Shown here: positions 10,706 through 25,269 of the stretch, one piece after another
Layout: every line of letters begins with the position of its first letter
How positions within the stretch are numbered: position 1 is the first letter of the stretch
DNA from: Daldinia sp. FL1419
Taxonomy: Eukaryota > Ascomycota > Sordariomycetes > Xylariales > Hypoxylaceae
Length of the DNA: 64,000 nucleotides
Assembly (NCBI GenBank): GCA_025201765.1
Contig: MU623369.1
Coordinates: 186,001 to 250,000, forward strand
Direction: 5' to 3'
Made by a program: the position numbers and the translations under genes
Notes under the pieces: model-generated
What the model was told of the DNA's origin: nothing
Databases searched by the model: none
Seen by the model: only the letters and a program-made list of their open reading frames with translations

Positions 10706-12579
10706 ATGCGACCATTTTCCTTTTTCGGTGTATTACTGCTATCTCGTGACACTGTCGCAGCTGTGAGTAATCCTCAAGTAATCGACACCAAAAATAATGT
10801 CACGTATCGAGGGATCAACCGCAATGGTATCGAGGCGTTCTTGAATATCCCATATGGACAAGACACAAGCGGTCCGAACCGTTTCAAGCCGCCACGCCCC
10901 TTCGTACCAAAGCCAAGTAGCACAATTGATGCTGTGTCTTACGGCCCGGCATGTCCACAGCCTCTAGGAAATGATTTCCTCCCGCTAGGATTAACCGACA
11001 CGACGGAGATCTCAGAGGATTGCTTGAATCTGAATGTGATACGGCCTACATGCCGGCGCGCCCGAGACCGGCTTCCGGTTCTAGTCTGGATTCATGGCGG
11101 TAGTTTCTGGATCGGTCAGAACCGGGAGATCACCACAGCACCTGATGGTATGATCCTCGAGTCTGTCGCAAACGGGCTTCCGATCATCCACGTAGCCATG
11201 AACTATCGTCTCGGATGTAAGTACCAAACGTCCCAAGTAAATTAGAAAGATAATATTTAGGCGATATTGATTGATGCGACTATAGTCTTTGGATTCGCAC
11301 AGTCCAATGCGCTCGAGGCCGAAGGTTCTGAGAATGCCGGTCTAAGAGACCAGCGGCTCGCGATCGAGTGGGTTCGCGATAATATCGAGTATTTTGGTGG
11401 CGACCCTGAGAAAATCACAATCCACGGGCAATCTTCTGGGGGTAACAAGTCCTATTCATAAACAATATTGTCCGTTGCTAACTAAAGAATTCAGGTCTCG
11501 CTGTCGGTATGCAAATCATGGCCTACGGGGGAAGTAAACCAGCTCCGTTTCAGCAAGGAATATGCGAGAGTCAAGCCCTCGAGCCGGGAATCACAGGAAA
11601 CTTCACTATCGATGCGATGCAGCTCGTCGCAGATCACGTTAACTGCAGCACAGGCGCATTGCATTCTCCGGAAACGGTCGCGTGCTTACGGAGTCTGGAC
11701 ATGGACACGCTCTTGAACGCTTCGGTGGCAACGCATCAATCCGACATCGCCCACAACATCGGCGATACCTGGCTACCAGTCGTTGATGGCGACTTTCTTC
11801 CTGCTGCACCGTCTCAACTTGTCGCCGATGGGAGATTCGCCAATGTAACAGTCATGATGGGCTGGTGCGAAAACGATCTAACCTTCTTCACTGACCCTGC
11901 TATCTCTACCTCACAAGACACTCGCAGCTTCATCCAGACATATATTCCTTCCATAAATGCATCCAGTATCGACAAACTACTCTCACTATACCCATCTTCC
12001 GAATTCACTGCCAATACAGCGGCCAACCTATCGAGCGAATTTTACCGCGCCGCACGTATCTTCCGCGACATCCTAATGGTATGTGAGCCAGTATATTACG
12101 GAGCTGCGCTCTCGGCCAAGGGCAATAGCGTCTACCTATATGACTGGAACCAGACCATCCTAGATCCTATCTTGGCCTACACAGACGGCTTAGGGGGGTT
12201 AGGTCCCGTTCACACATCCGAATTTGCGTATATCTTTGGGAATCTCTCACACTACAATGTATCTAACTACCCGTTTGATCCTACGCCTGAAGATTATAGC
12301 CTTGCGGCCCGGGGCTCCCGGTCGTGGTCGACATTTACGAGCCGGGGAGTTCCAGGTCTCCAGGGCCACGACACGTTCGAGGGGTTTACGCCTTCTTTCC
12401 CCGTAGGGGTCGAAAGTAAGACCGGCGAGGCATTCTCCGTATTCGTCGCTGGAGGGCCAAGCGAGGGGCTTTCAGCTACTGACGGTCCTGGTTCCCGACC
12501 CGAGATAGCAGCACAGAAGTTGAAAGAGCGCTGTGCTTTTATTAACTCGAACGAGTTCATTCAAGGGCTGAAGTTTTGA
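10706..12579 (+). CDS. Secreted carboxylesterase, type B (alpha/beta hydrolase)
   Basis: Hydrolyses ester bonds outside the cell or in the secretory path. Three exons, 10706-11216, 11286-11441 and 11495-12579, give 583 residues; introns of 69 and 53 nt have matching phases. An N-terminal signal peptide (MRPFSFFGVLLLSRDTVAA) precedes the mature chain. Type-B signatures in order: early EDCLNLNV, oxyanion-hole motif HGGSFWIG, NYRLGFFGFA across the first intron, then GQSSGG with nucleophile S220. GWCEND gives the probable acidic member E348 and VHTSEFAYIFGN gives the catalytic H462, the position that reads HGxE in cholinesterase relatives. Many N-x-S/T sites fit a glycosylated secreted protein. 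Length matches the family (about 540-600). The triad is complete, so an active enzyme is expected; the substrate is unknown. Fungal relatives include cholinesterase-like, lipase-like and cluster-associated esterases. Confidence 0.9.
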
Positions 12580-13663
12580 TCTATAAATACTAAGTTGCTT
12601 AGAGCATAACCGCAGCCCACCTACTCAATAGTAATTTAATATTTGTAATAAGTCTGCATTAGATGAACACATCGGACGACAAGCATCAAGTCGGGTTATA
12701 GCGCTATCACCTTACTGGGCGCCTCTAATATCTGCGTCTCTAACATCTTCATGTAATCCTTTTTTTAGAATGTGAAGTCTACACGGCCCGGGTCCCGCGA
12801 TTTCCCCTCAAGAGTCACAATACCAAGGCAAGACGGCCAGGCGTCCAGGGCTACCTAGACATGTTATATTTTTATATAATTCCCAATGTGGTTACATTCT
12901 CCTTTAGTTAAATCGTAGCATTTGTATTTCTCACGCGTGCTACCTTGAAAGACCTAACTATGTTCGTCGTGATGGAATTTAAACGGCATCTGGTAATCCC
13001 CATGGTTCAAGCGTAGAGAGCCACCAAGTCGCCTTACGAGATAGCTTTGTTCCTTTCATGTAAGTTACCTAGGTTGGTGGTTTAGCGATGTCCTTCACTA
13101 TATGGGCCCTTTTTAAATGCATCTCTATATCGACCGGATAGATCGAACCTAGACTTACACGGTCCTTAATCCCGTTGAAGGTTTACTAGCTGTCCTTGAT
13201 CATATATCAACTTCGGTAACTTGGACCAAAGCGCTAAGCTGAGCAGGTTGCAGATACTGACCAAGGCGACTCATACGATAGTGGAGAAGGTGTCCTAAGG
13301 CGCTTTAGCTTAGAATTGATAACTTCCTACCTACCTACCTAGGCACCTAGGTAGGTAGGTATTGAACTTGCATGTCTCAAATTATAATTATGTGTCACTC
13401 GAGATCATTCATCAGGAAGTATATCAACTACCTACTTAAGTCTCAAATCCATGGAGTTCAGCAATGCGAAAGATGCTTCATTAATCCTGTACATACTCCT
13501 TCTAGTACGCGGTGCTTCGAAATGCTGCTTTATTCAAACGCCTTGAATGCGGTCGTATCGTTTCGTCTTTCGTCATTAGTCGTGCCACTGCTTAAATGAT
13601 CCCTAAGGTCCGACCTCCTTTCAAGCCCATCGGCGAGTGACGCTAATTTACTACAAGAGCCGT
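12580..13663. other. Intergenic region between convergent esterase and SLD3
   Basis: About 1.1 kb holding the 3' ends of both genes, an ACCTAGGT-type site near 13065 and the long hairpin annotated separately at 13328-13361. No gene seen. Confidence 0.4.
13328..13361. repeat. Perfect 16-bp inverted repeat built from ACCT/AGGT units
   Basis: The left arm (13328-13343, TACCTACCTACCTAGG) and its exact reverse complement (13346-13361) are separated by CA. It is the longest member of the palindromic ACCTAGGT sites scattered through intergenic parts of the window. It could form a hairpin or cruciform. It sits about 300 bp beyond the SLD3 stop, between two convergent genes. Confidence 0.85.
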
Positions 13664-16600
13664 TCACCCAAGCTCATCGAAATCGTCATCCCAACCCAGT
13701 CTTTCAAAAATCGAAACCGTTCTTCCGGGCTCCTTCACATTTTCGGTGATAGAATTCCTAGAATCGACTGTATTCACTACATCTTTATCCAGGGCCCTAC
13801 GTTTTACTGGTGTGGCCACCACAAGATTCTTTAATGGAATAGGTGCAGTACGAGGTTTAATCGGAGTCTCTGCGAGTGCGCCAGGCGGGGAACTAGGCAT
13901 TTCAATTCCGCTATCACGGAAGGAAATCATCGATACTTTCCGGGTCATAATAGGTGATGACGCTAGAATATCCGCGTCGTCAACTTCAGGGAAAGATATA
14001 GAGCTCCGCCTAAGGCTCGAGGGTTTGGCCGGGGTTGCTTGGACCTGATCTACTAATGTTTTCGGACGGGAGGTTTGGAATGTATCGAGAGCAAATGCTG
14101 TTTCGTGGGTACGCTTCCTTGGCGCAGAAGAAGGAATTAACAAAGACGAGGGTGTACTACTTGGCTCGGCGGGACCCGTGGCCCGGGAACGGGCTGGTTG
14201 ACTTCCGGCACCCGTGCCTAGTACATCCTTGAAACGGCTCCCAATAGGAGTTGCCTTAACTATATCGTGAGGACGATGTTGGGTTGGCTTTCGTGATTCT
14301 ATGTGCTAGTTAATATAATGAAATATTAGGAATCACGTTAGAATCAATATCAACTTACTCTTTAACTGAGAGAGGCTGGTGATAGCACGCCTTTCATCTG
14401 CTTCAGCCATAGCCTTACCCACAACATCCCTATTAGGACGTCTAAGAGCGGATATGGCGTCATGCAATTCTGCCTGAACCAATGCATCCTTCATTGCCTT
14501 CTCCCCTTCCGATCTTCTCTTAATGGGTACTAATGCATGTGCGCGTGACGCATTGTCCTTAGATGTAACGGAGTCGGCCTTAGGAATATTCGCTATGGAT
14601 AATGGCTCACTAGCTTCTCGCTTCAACATGGAAGTTGAAGCAGATCTCATCAATGCTATTACTCCACTTGGACCACGCGACATGCTTCGACGATGCTTCT
14701 CAGTCTCCTTGGAAAGGACGCTTTCAAGTGTCTTGGATGATCTAGACATCGGACGCTTTGTTACGGAGCTTGGTTTTGACTTAGGTTTTATAACTGACTC
14801 TGGCTTTTCTGGGTTTCTTGACTTGGGTTTTGACGGCGGCATCATGACTGGACCACCTAGCTTACGGTTGATCGAGTCACACTTTTCCGGTAATCTCGCA
14901 GAGAAGCTTTCGAAACAATGTTAGTAATAATCAAAAAGAAATTTCATAAACGGAGAGCTTCCTTACAATGGTACAATAATATCGACACAGAAATCTTTCA
15001 ATGGGTCTGATGTAGCCCTTGAAGACTTCTGCATCTCGGACTCCGTACTCGCCTGGGTATCATCTGGCAGTTTAACCTCGTCCAACGCTGTAGACTGCCA
15101 TATGCATAATCGATCCGCATGTACATCAACTAAAGAGGGTAAATTCTGCCGACTACGCTTCTTATCCTTGGGCACTTCGGATGGAATCTCTTCAAGAGGT
15201 AGGCCCGGTAATTGCGAATCTAGGTTAGTTTGAGGCGGAACTAATGGTTCCAATGCTAGAATTTCGAGAATGATGATCATCTGCAATTGCGTCTCCCTCG
15301 ACCGTAACCAGGCTACTTGGAGCTTGGTCTCCTGAGGTTCAGTCGTTGTCATTATTTCGTCGTCCTTAAACTCTGGTTTGCGAGCACTCCACCACTTTTG
15401 AATATGCTCATGCTCCATCGGATACAAGCCATTTTTTCCAAGCTTCATTTTCCTAGACTTCCGTTTTTTAGTCTTCGCACTGCCTTGTTCCGCATCAGAG
15501 TCTTGAAAGATGGGCTTCATTTTGGAAATTAGATCCGGAAGTGTTTCCCGGTACTTCTTGTCTATCTGTGCCGTCGTCATAACAAGACTTTTCAAGAAGT
15601 CTACAAGATCGTTCATATCTAGATTTGAATCGCAATCTAGATGGAAAGCAGCACGTGCGCGAGAAAGAGGACCTTTTGCGAAATAGGCTAGGGAGCCCTA
15701 GTGGGAATATTAGACAACTTGTAAAGCCAAGCATACCTTGCTTGGTGAACTTACCATTGAATGATAAAGAGATTCAAGATACTGATTACGAATATTATCA
15801 AATATGCCCTCCGCAGTTGGTGTCGCCGTCTGCTCGTTCACTATATAGGAAGTTGGTGCTTGGCTCTGGGTCTGAGACTTGGGCTTCTCGGTAAATAAAC
15901 TTTGTAAAGAAACTTGAACGTTATCAAGTTGCGATTCGTCATGGTCTTGGCTGGGTGTGAGTGGCCGCGCGGAAGGGTTAAGTTGGGATGTCGTCGAAAC
16001 AGAACGAGATCTTGCAGGCTTCTTTACTAAGGATTGTATTGCTTCTATCGCAAGTCTCCTCTTCTTAGTCTCGTGGTGTAAGTGGGGTGTGGTCAATGGG
16101 CGTGATGCATTGGGATTTATAGGAATATTAGGCCGCTTCTCAATCAGTTGGGTGTATGATACCGTGGCAAGTTGTCCAAGTTCCCGCAAATCCACCCAGG
16201 AGCCGAATTGGCAAAGTGTATAAAGCCCATTCGTCTGCCGTTCTAATGCGTATAGGGTCTTATCGGATTCTAGTCGAGCAATGAGAACAACAGGTCGGGA
16301 TCCTATGCGACTTTCGAGTTCTAGAGCCTTAATTTTAGATTCGAAATATCGCGAGGATTCAAAGCTTCCATATGGCGAAGAGAGATCAAGGAATGAGAGT
16401 CGAAAGTGCTCGCGAGGAAGAATCATTAGGGGTTGAAGGCTACGAGGTTTAATCGAAATATTCGGGGGATACGGCTAGAATTGGTTCAGCAATGAGATGA
16501 GATAACATAAGTTCTTAGGACGAATTGACTTACCCTAACTACGATTGAAGGTCGTAGGAGCTCTTCCATAGCTCCAACATCTCGTTTACCTTTTATGCTC

Positions 16601-16734
16601 GGGGACTCATCGATAAGACTGCCATGGCCACCTCGACTATCATGTCGAAGGTCAAAACGAGTGTCGGGTGAAGACATATGGATGCCGCTGGAGGGTAGAC
16701 GCGACGCGTCCGAACCTAGAGCTCCTGAAGGCAT
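13664..16734 (-). CDS. SLD3: DNA replication initiation factor Sld3 (Treslin/Ticrr-type)
   Basis: Sld3 loads Cdc45 onto the Mcm2-7 helicase at origins and, once phosphorylated by CDK, binds Dpb11 to start replication. Five exons are inferred: 16734-16534, 16474-15737, 15697-14967, 14906-14359 and 14298-13664, giving about 950 residues with all phases consistent. The diagnostic Sld3 motif SLAYFAKGPLSRARAAF starts at about residue 315 and is created by splicing out a 39-nt intron (15736-15698). It follows YLESLYHSM and precedes the helical Cdc45-binding region (DMNDLVDFLKSL...). Basic stretches KTKKRKSRKMK and a conserved WWSARKPEF lie in the middle. The C-terminal third is disordered with CDK-type sites such as TPIK and TPVK, as expected for the Dpb11-binding tail. 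The N-terminus could begin at an internal Met (16677). No damage seen. Confidence 0.87.
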
Positions 16735-17929
16735 ATAGATTCCATTTATTGGTTACATATGACCTAAGAAAAAGGAAACGAAAAAAAGAAGATATAAAAT
16801 TAAGTCTATATTGTGGTAGAAGGAAATTACACCAATGCCTGGTCGATCATAGGTAAGATGATAGATCAAAGAGTACTAATCGTAGGTACTGCCATATCTT
16901 AAAAATGTACCTAAATTAAGTGTATTTAGCGAACCAAAAGGGGAAAGATGCACGGGCCAAATATTGATTGATTTCACGCGCTTTTTTTTCGGCCTACACG
17001 CTCACGTCCATGCGCGATGAGGGGTACAAACCAGATAGGCAGGATAGGACCTTATGTCAGGTACCTCAAGTATCTCTCCAACTAACCCCCACACTTATGT
17101 ACGCAAGCCACAGGTACAGAAAGAATCAGGTACGTACCTACACTAAAGCTCCAAGAATTGGCCTAATTAGGTATCATCTGTGGCGTATGTTTTTCGATAT
17201 CATCGAGATACTCCCGTCCATACTACTACGGTAAGGTGATTGCCGTATATAGAATAAGCCAATAAGTATTGCAGGTTTGGCACTCCAATCTCGAACAAGA
17301 TTACGATGATGCGCTCTAATAACTCGAGTCCTTTGATGGGCTATCGTCCGACTTTTGTCTCGGCATTCGATACGTATTCGTTCACTTACACAATAACTTG
17401 ATTAGGTACGAATACCATATGATGAATTGTAAAGAATATTTCTGTCGTAGGGTACGATTTGCTATTTGCCACCAGTAATTGAGTTCAAAGCCTTACTTTT
17501 ACAAGAATTGTCAAATTGCGTGCCTCCAGCTTAATATCAAATTCGGAGATCATTTTCCGCAACGGCGGGATCGTGTTTTTTTTTGGATCGTGGCGTCGAG
17601 TTTTCCACACTTTGAAACTGCCACTAGACACGTGCATTGCTCTTTACAAATGAAAAAAAAACAATATCTCGATGCACCTTACGACGCGATAATGTAATAC
17701 GTATGTCATGTATAATGTGCGTGTCCGCTGGACTTTTACTGTAACACGACAGCGGAGGTCTAGCTCCCCCAACCTTGGAAGGCTCTTTCTCTTTGCCCAA
17801 CTTTAGGAGGGATATTGTGCTGGCCTTGATCGATTCTCAAAGAAGAAGGTCGTCCGTGCACGCAATAGAGCATTTTTATTGGATACATCCACAAATTTAA
17901 TAGGTTGGTAGCTGGCCTAAAGAAGTCCC
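16735..17929. other. Upstream region of SLD3 and boundary to the AT-rich block
   Basis: About 1.2 kb of normal composition. Open frames (for example 16968-17234, 17479-17697) have no recognisable motifs. Composition changes sharply near 17930-17950. Confidence 0.4.
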
Positions 17930-20900
17930 CACTTTGAAAATTCTAAGAAAATACATATTTTTTTCCCTTTATTTTATTTTCTTTAATAATTATAAATATT
18001 TTTATATTTTCCTTAATTTTAAATTATTTATTATATAATCTTAGATTTGGATTGTAAAGGTTTTTTTATACTCCTTTATAATATAAAATATTATATTTTA
18101 AATTGAAAATAATGTTTAATTTTTTATAAGGTAAAGTTAAGGGATATATAATTTAAGCCTAAAGGAGAAAAAAATCATTATTATTTTTTAAATTATAAAA
18201 TCTATATAACTTAATTACCAAATAATATTTAATATATTTAAGATTTTAAAATACTAATTGAAAATTTATATACTTATTATATACCTATTTTTATTATTTT
18301 ATTTAATTTTATATATTTTTTTGTTTCTTATATCAATCTTAAAAAATCAACCTTATTTATTATTTTATTTATGTACTCTTTATTTAATTATTATATCACT
18401 ATTAAAATCTATTAAAAAGGTTAATTAGCAAAATCTTTAATAGATTAAATAAATATTTTTAACCTAATACCTCTTCACCAATTTTACATTTTTTCAATAT
18501 ATAACTTCTTCTTTCTAATAGGGACAGAAATGTATCTATATTTTATAACTCCTCGTCCACATTTATCACCTATTACTAAAAAATATTTTAAATATTAGTG
18601 ATTGTGGATCTAATTTTAGAAAGCCCCCTTTTTATAATAATTCCTTAGGTATTTATAATTAAAGATTACATCAAAATTAATTAATTTTCAAGATTATATT
18701 TAAAAACCTCACCACCTAAATTAAAAATAATCCCCCAATTTTATAAAAATACCAACTAATTGTTCCATTATATAAACAATCTTAATTCTTCCCTTCTATT
18801 AATTCACCTTTTATCCAATATTATTTTAACATCTTATAATAAAAAAAATATAAAATTAGTATTAATAATTTTGTTAATTATTCCAATTAATCTAAAACTT
18901 TTTGAAAAAATGATGATTAAAAAAAGATAAAATATTAAAAATATATTATCCTTATACTCTACAAATATAATATACTTTTACACAATTTAATTTATAATCT
19001 TTTTTAAATAATATATATATTAATCCACTTATAATTTAATTTTATCGTTCATTATTTAAAAATAATATTTTTTTACTTTTTTATTAAAAAAAATAAATAT
19101 GTAAAATTGGTAAAAATCTTTTTTATATAAACCAAAAAAGATATAATTATTTTAATAATTTAAATAAAATTATAGTTTTATCTAAAACCTATATATTATT
19201 AATAAATTAAATTCTTTATATGAAACCCTTACGTGATTAAATTTAGGTAGTGTTGAAATATGGTTGTAGAATGAATATGCCATTTTTTTATGTTGTACGA
19301 TAATCTTTGATGGATCTTGGAGATTTAATAAATCTATCCTATTTTATATAAACATCTAAAAATAACTATAACATATACTGGCCTACTTACCTTTACATAA
19401 CTTCATTCAATATAATAAACAACTTATATCAAATATCTTTTTACATAAATTTATTTTTTTTAATAACCCAGAATATCCATAAATTATATAAATTAAATAC
19501 CTAAACAATATCATTCAATTTATATAAGTAAGTGTTTTAATTTTATATATGCATATTTATTTCCAACTTTATAAATTAAAAATATAATCCTAAATTAATA
19601 ACATTTTCTATATTTAAAATATTTATATTAATGAAAAATAAAATAATATAATTATTATATTAAATAAATTATTCTTTTCTGGGTGGAGTTTCAATTAAAC
19701 CAACTAAAATTACAAAATTAATATTAAGGTTTAAACTTATGTAGGACGTAGTGTTTTGATTAAAACATAATAAAATGGATAGAATTAAAAACATAATAAT
19801 GATTATTAATATAAATGAAGTAAATTTCTATTTATATTATTTTTTAAATTTTTAATAATAAATATAAATTTATTAAAATTTAGGATAACAAATAAAAAAT
19901 TAATATATTTAAAGTTTTAAAAATATCATTACCTGAATAATTTTAATATGAATATTAATGTTATAAATAAGGTATGTTAAATATATAGTGCATTTTCTAT
20001 TTTATTTTTACACCACAACAAATTTCAATAATTTTCAACCAATGACAAATAGTAATCATAACCAGCGTGGAATATAGAGTAAATTGATTTAAAAAAACCT
20101 CATATTTCCTAAGTTATTTTACTATATCACATTAGGATATTACATGCTAAATCTACCCCCTTATAATCTTATTAATAATATCACAAACCAAACTAACAAA
20201 TAATTCATTAATTTCAAATTTTGTTATTATTATATAAAACTTTTTATATATGAATATTAATTTGTATCATTATTTTTGGAAATTTTACATTTTTTTTATT
20301 GCAAATTGTTAATAAATCTGTAATTATTGATATTTAATTTTATAAAATCTAATAAAAATCCTTAATTTATATTATTAATAATATAAATTTTGATTAAAAA
20401 TATAATTTTTTAATTATTCTTTTTTTATATAAAATAAGTATATTTATAAATAATAATTAAATAAGTTTTTGTATAACAATTGTAATAATATTAAAGATAT
20501 TTTAAAAATGGCATTTGTAAAAGGGTTACTCAAAAATAAAAAAAGAAAACAACAATAATAATAAAGATAAAAAAGATATTATAAAAATATTTATATATTT
20601 AAAAAATAAATTAATTAAATTATTATGAAAAATTAATAAAATTAATTATTGTTATAGTAAATTTATTTTAATAAATTTTTAATTATTAATATATTTTTCC
20701 TTAAAAATTAGGATTAAATAATATAAACATTAACCCCAAATTTAAAATTTCAATTTCATTCATCGTAAATAAGGATAATTCTATTTTTCAAACCAAGTTT
20801 TAAGACGCCATTGAAATATTAGATTTATAATTCCAATTGAAAAAATAAGTATTATTAAAAAAAATATATTTGAAACCTATTAATACCTCCAATAAAGTAG

Positions 20901-23900
20901 TATGCATCTCACAATTTTAACACCACACTCATACTAAAAAAAAACTCCCTTTAAAATAATATTGATTTTATTTAATATAATATTTAACTTAAAATATCAA
21001 AAAAAAATTATAGGAATATTTCTTACCAAAACTCATATCAAAATTAAAGGAGGTATTTTCCACAAATTCTAAAAAAACACTATATCAATTTAATTATACC
21101 AAATATTTCCCAAAAATATTATATCTAGTTTCAATATACATAATTTATTAATTAACCATATTTTTAAGGAAATTCCCTCTAAATTATTAATTATTTATAT
21201 TACAAATACTTTATATTTATTTATATTTAATAAAAATTGAAAATTTATACTTACTTAAAAAACAATTTTTAATAATAAAATATACCTTTACAACAATCAC
21301 TAAATTCTCTTTTAATCCCTTAAATAATTAATTTAATAAAATTTTATATAAAAAGGTTTCAAACTATATAACTATCTTTACAAATAATATTTTTTAAATA
21401 ATTAATATCTTATCTTATCTAATTAAAAATATTTTAAATAAAATTATTATAGTATGGTGTGATTTTAATAAACCTATTAAAAAGGATTTTTTACTATTTT
21501 TTGGATTTAGGAAATCTATATTAAAAAAAACTTTATTATAATTGAAAACAAATAACTATTTATATATTAAAGTTTCCTTAAATAGATAGTTTTAGGATTG
21601 GTAACTAATGGGAGAAGATGAAATGATTTTAGATGTTTTATTAATTTTAGTATAGTATATTCCTAATATTAAAGAAGAATTAATAGAATAGGTTATTTAT
21701 ATCCCTTAATAAAAAGATTTTTTGTTAATATTTCATAATATTCCAAATAGAGAGATAATTAATAAATTAAAATAAGAGGTTAATTTAAATATGGAAGATA
21801 TAATAAAAGAAAATCTTATAAAAACTAGGATATTATTTATTAAAGAAAAATAGGACATCCAAAAAAAACTATTATCCATAAATTCTTCAGGATTTTTTAA
21901 TTTAGGTAACAATAAAACAAACAATTTTTAAAAAATAAAATTTATTTATTAAATTATTTGTAATAAAAAATCATTAAATAATAACATTATTAATAAACCC
22001 AAATTTTTTGAAGAAGTTATTGATAGTTAATTATATATGAAAATATTGTTTGGGTTTGAATTTTTGAATATCTAAAATCCTCACTATTTCGCAAATACTT
22101 TTATAACACTTTTTCCATATAATTGGGGTGGTCCTGTTATAATAAATTAGGTTAAAAGGGATGAATTAATTGTTTTCAAAAAAAAGAATTTTACTTTATA
22201 AATGTAAATAAATATTTTCCTTATCCATTAAAAAATAATGCCTTTATATACTATATAGAATGAAATGTATAAAAATTAATAAATTTCCATAAATGGGTGT
22301 TTATTAAATTATCCTAACATAAAACTAATACTATTATATATCTAATATTCTTTTTCCTTATATTTAACCAAATAATTAAAAATAATAATATATGTATTAA
22401 TTGAATATGTATGAATAAGGGGATTTTTTGTAGGGTAACTAAAATTTATAATTTATTTATAAAAAAATAATTGTAGTAAATTAAAAAAAATTTTTAAATA
22501 AATTATTAAATTAATGATTTTAGAATGAAATTGTTGTTAAAAGAAATTATTATTTATGGATATTAGTAATCACTTTTTAGTGAAGAGAAGGTTTTGTAAT
22601 GTGATAAATTAAAAAATATAATTATATAATATAGGATATCTATTATTTGGTTTATGAATAATTTTAATGATATAATATTACTAATTTATATAAAAATTAA
22701 TTAAAAATTTTGAGGGGATAGATATTTAAAGAAATTAAAATGATAAATAGAAAAAAAATTAATATTTATCAATAAATCCTTAATAAAAGAAATAAATTAA
22801 AACCTAATATCTTCTGTAATATGGTTTTATATTTATATGGATGTTTTTTTTGAGTATATTGTTAAAGCTTATTTTAAAAATGAGATATTCAATCTAATTG
22901 ACCAATATTTTGGAGTTTTGGAAATGAATAGGTAAAGTGTATTTCATTTTTATGGCTTTTTATAGTATTATAGTAATATTGGTATAGAAAAAATAATAAA
23001 GGATTTAATGGGAAATAATAAATAAAAAAAAATTAATGAATTTTTAAAATGGATTGATAAATATTTTTAAGAAGGTTTTAATTATATTATTTTAAACAAA
23101 AAATCTCATTATCCCAATAAAACACATCTTAAACCATTTGAAAACTTATGTAACGATATTTATAAGTTAAAAGAAAAATAGGAGGATAAGACCTAATATG
23201 TAATAATTGCAACACAAACCCATCAATATACAATAACATACCAAAAATATAAAAGAACGAACAGGTTAAATAGATGTTGTTTTAGGTAATTTTAGAAAAA
23301 GGTTAAGAATATGTATATTAATAATAATGGGGTTCTTTATATTAAAAGAAATTTTAATAATTATACACAATAAAACAAAATTATAACTATAATTATACAA
23401 CACAACCACAACTTCTTACTAATTTGTACTACTGCCCAAACCCTAGCGCTCTTATACTATATTACAAACTATACTACAAAATTAAAAATACCTTCTTATT
23501 AAAGATTTATATTTATAACTTTATTTCTAAATCAAATCACCACAAGCTACTATAACCAAAAAAATAATAATAAAACTAAAAAAACTCAAGGAATTATAAT
23601 ATAAATTTTAAATTAAATTTTTTTTCAATAAGAATTATCATCCATCAAAATATACAATCATTTACTTAATTATAATACATATTATTACTCCTTAAAAAAA
23701 TAACGTTAATTACATTCCAATACAATCTATTTTATTATTTGGTACAAGTAGTTACATTTACGCAAACTTACTAAAAACTACTCTAATGGCGATAAAGGCC
23801 CTTAAATAAATGAATTTCTATCTTTCAACAAAAATAATCATAAACCAAATATCTTTAAAACTTATATATATCAAAAGCCATTATTAAAAAACATATATTT

Positions 23901-25005
23901 ATACAAATACATTTTTATTATTGATGTTATGTTGAAACCTACATCTAGAAATTTACAATCATATAAAATAACATTTAACAAATCAATAAAAAACAATCAA
24001 TTCTACCAAAAAATTATTTATCTTAAATAAAATAACATAAAGATTTTTATTCCTCTTTTAACAAACTCCTTACCTTTAACATTTAATAATAATAAATTAT
24101 ATAATTAAAATATTATAATCCACCTTACTTTATTTATTCCTTAAAAAATATTTATTAAATAGACATAACAAACTCCATTAGAAATATAAGAAGATTTATC
24201 CTAAACACTTCCAACAAAATTAAAATTCATTAATAATAACTTCAATTTGTTATAAAAATCTAAAAATAACACAATTAAAGATTAAAAAATCTATAAAACC
24301 CATTTTAATAAAAATACCATATTACAAAAATATAATAAAAATTATAAGGATATAAATAAACATAAAGTTAAAGAATCCAATAATCTTCTTAAACAATAAA
24401 AAGAATCTGAAACAATCAAATACTTTTCTGAAGAAATTTTCCAATGTTTACAAAAAACATAATTAAAAAAGGCACCAATATTCAAAGAATCTGTAACGCA
24501 TATCATGAATTTGGTATTAAGAAATAATGTAAAAAAACTTACAAAATTTCCAAATATTCTAAAATTAAATATTTACAAAATTTTACTTAAATAAACAATT
24601 TAAGAAAACTTTACATTTCAATTTCTACATTTTAATATAAACCAAACCATAATAAAATATATTAAAACATAAATGAACAATTTAATTATTATGAATATAG
24701 AAAAATTAAGCGAAATTACAAGAACCACAAATAAAAAAAACCTATTAAAAAGATTTATTAATAATATAAAAATACTCAGTATAAATGAGGATCCTGTGCA
24801 ATATATATTATCAATATTATAATAACATATATTATAAGAAGTTCAGCCAATAACACTTACCATTGAACTTTTCTAAAAAAAGAATTAAACAAACATAGAT
24901 CAATTCTTATTACACAAAAATTTATTTAATTTTAAATAAAATGTATTACTATTATTTATTATAGGAAAAATAAATATTTTAATTATATATAAAGTATAAT
25001 AATAA

Positions 25006-25269
25006 TTGTTTTACAACATATTAAATACAAACAATAATGATTTATATAAACCTCAACTCCTCCACTATTTTAAAAAAAAAAGAAATACAAATAAAAATAT
25101 AATTATCAAAACCATTATCAAAACATTTACAATAAAGAATAAACAACAACAAATTAAAATAACAATTATATCTGATAATGCAGTAACAAATATTAATAAT
25201 ATTATTATACATTCAATTGTAAATTTTTTTTTTAAATTTAATATAATACCAAAACAAGAAAGAATTTAA
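25006..25269 (+). pseudogene. Degenerate integrase-like fragment of a retroelement
   Basis: An 87-codon frame inside the AT block, very rich in Asn, Lys and Ile. It contains IKITIISDNAVTNINN, resembling the (R/S)-D-N-G core of a retroviral-type integrase where the second catalytic Asp sits, followed about 25 residues later by FNIIPKQERI, at the place where GI-x-E...ER occurs in copia-type integrases. The amino-acid bias is what G-to-A mutation would do to Asp, Glu, Gly and Val codons. The resemblance is weak and could be chance in such biased sequence. Confidence 0.25.
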
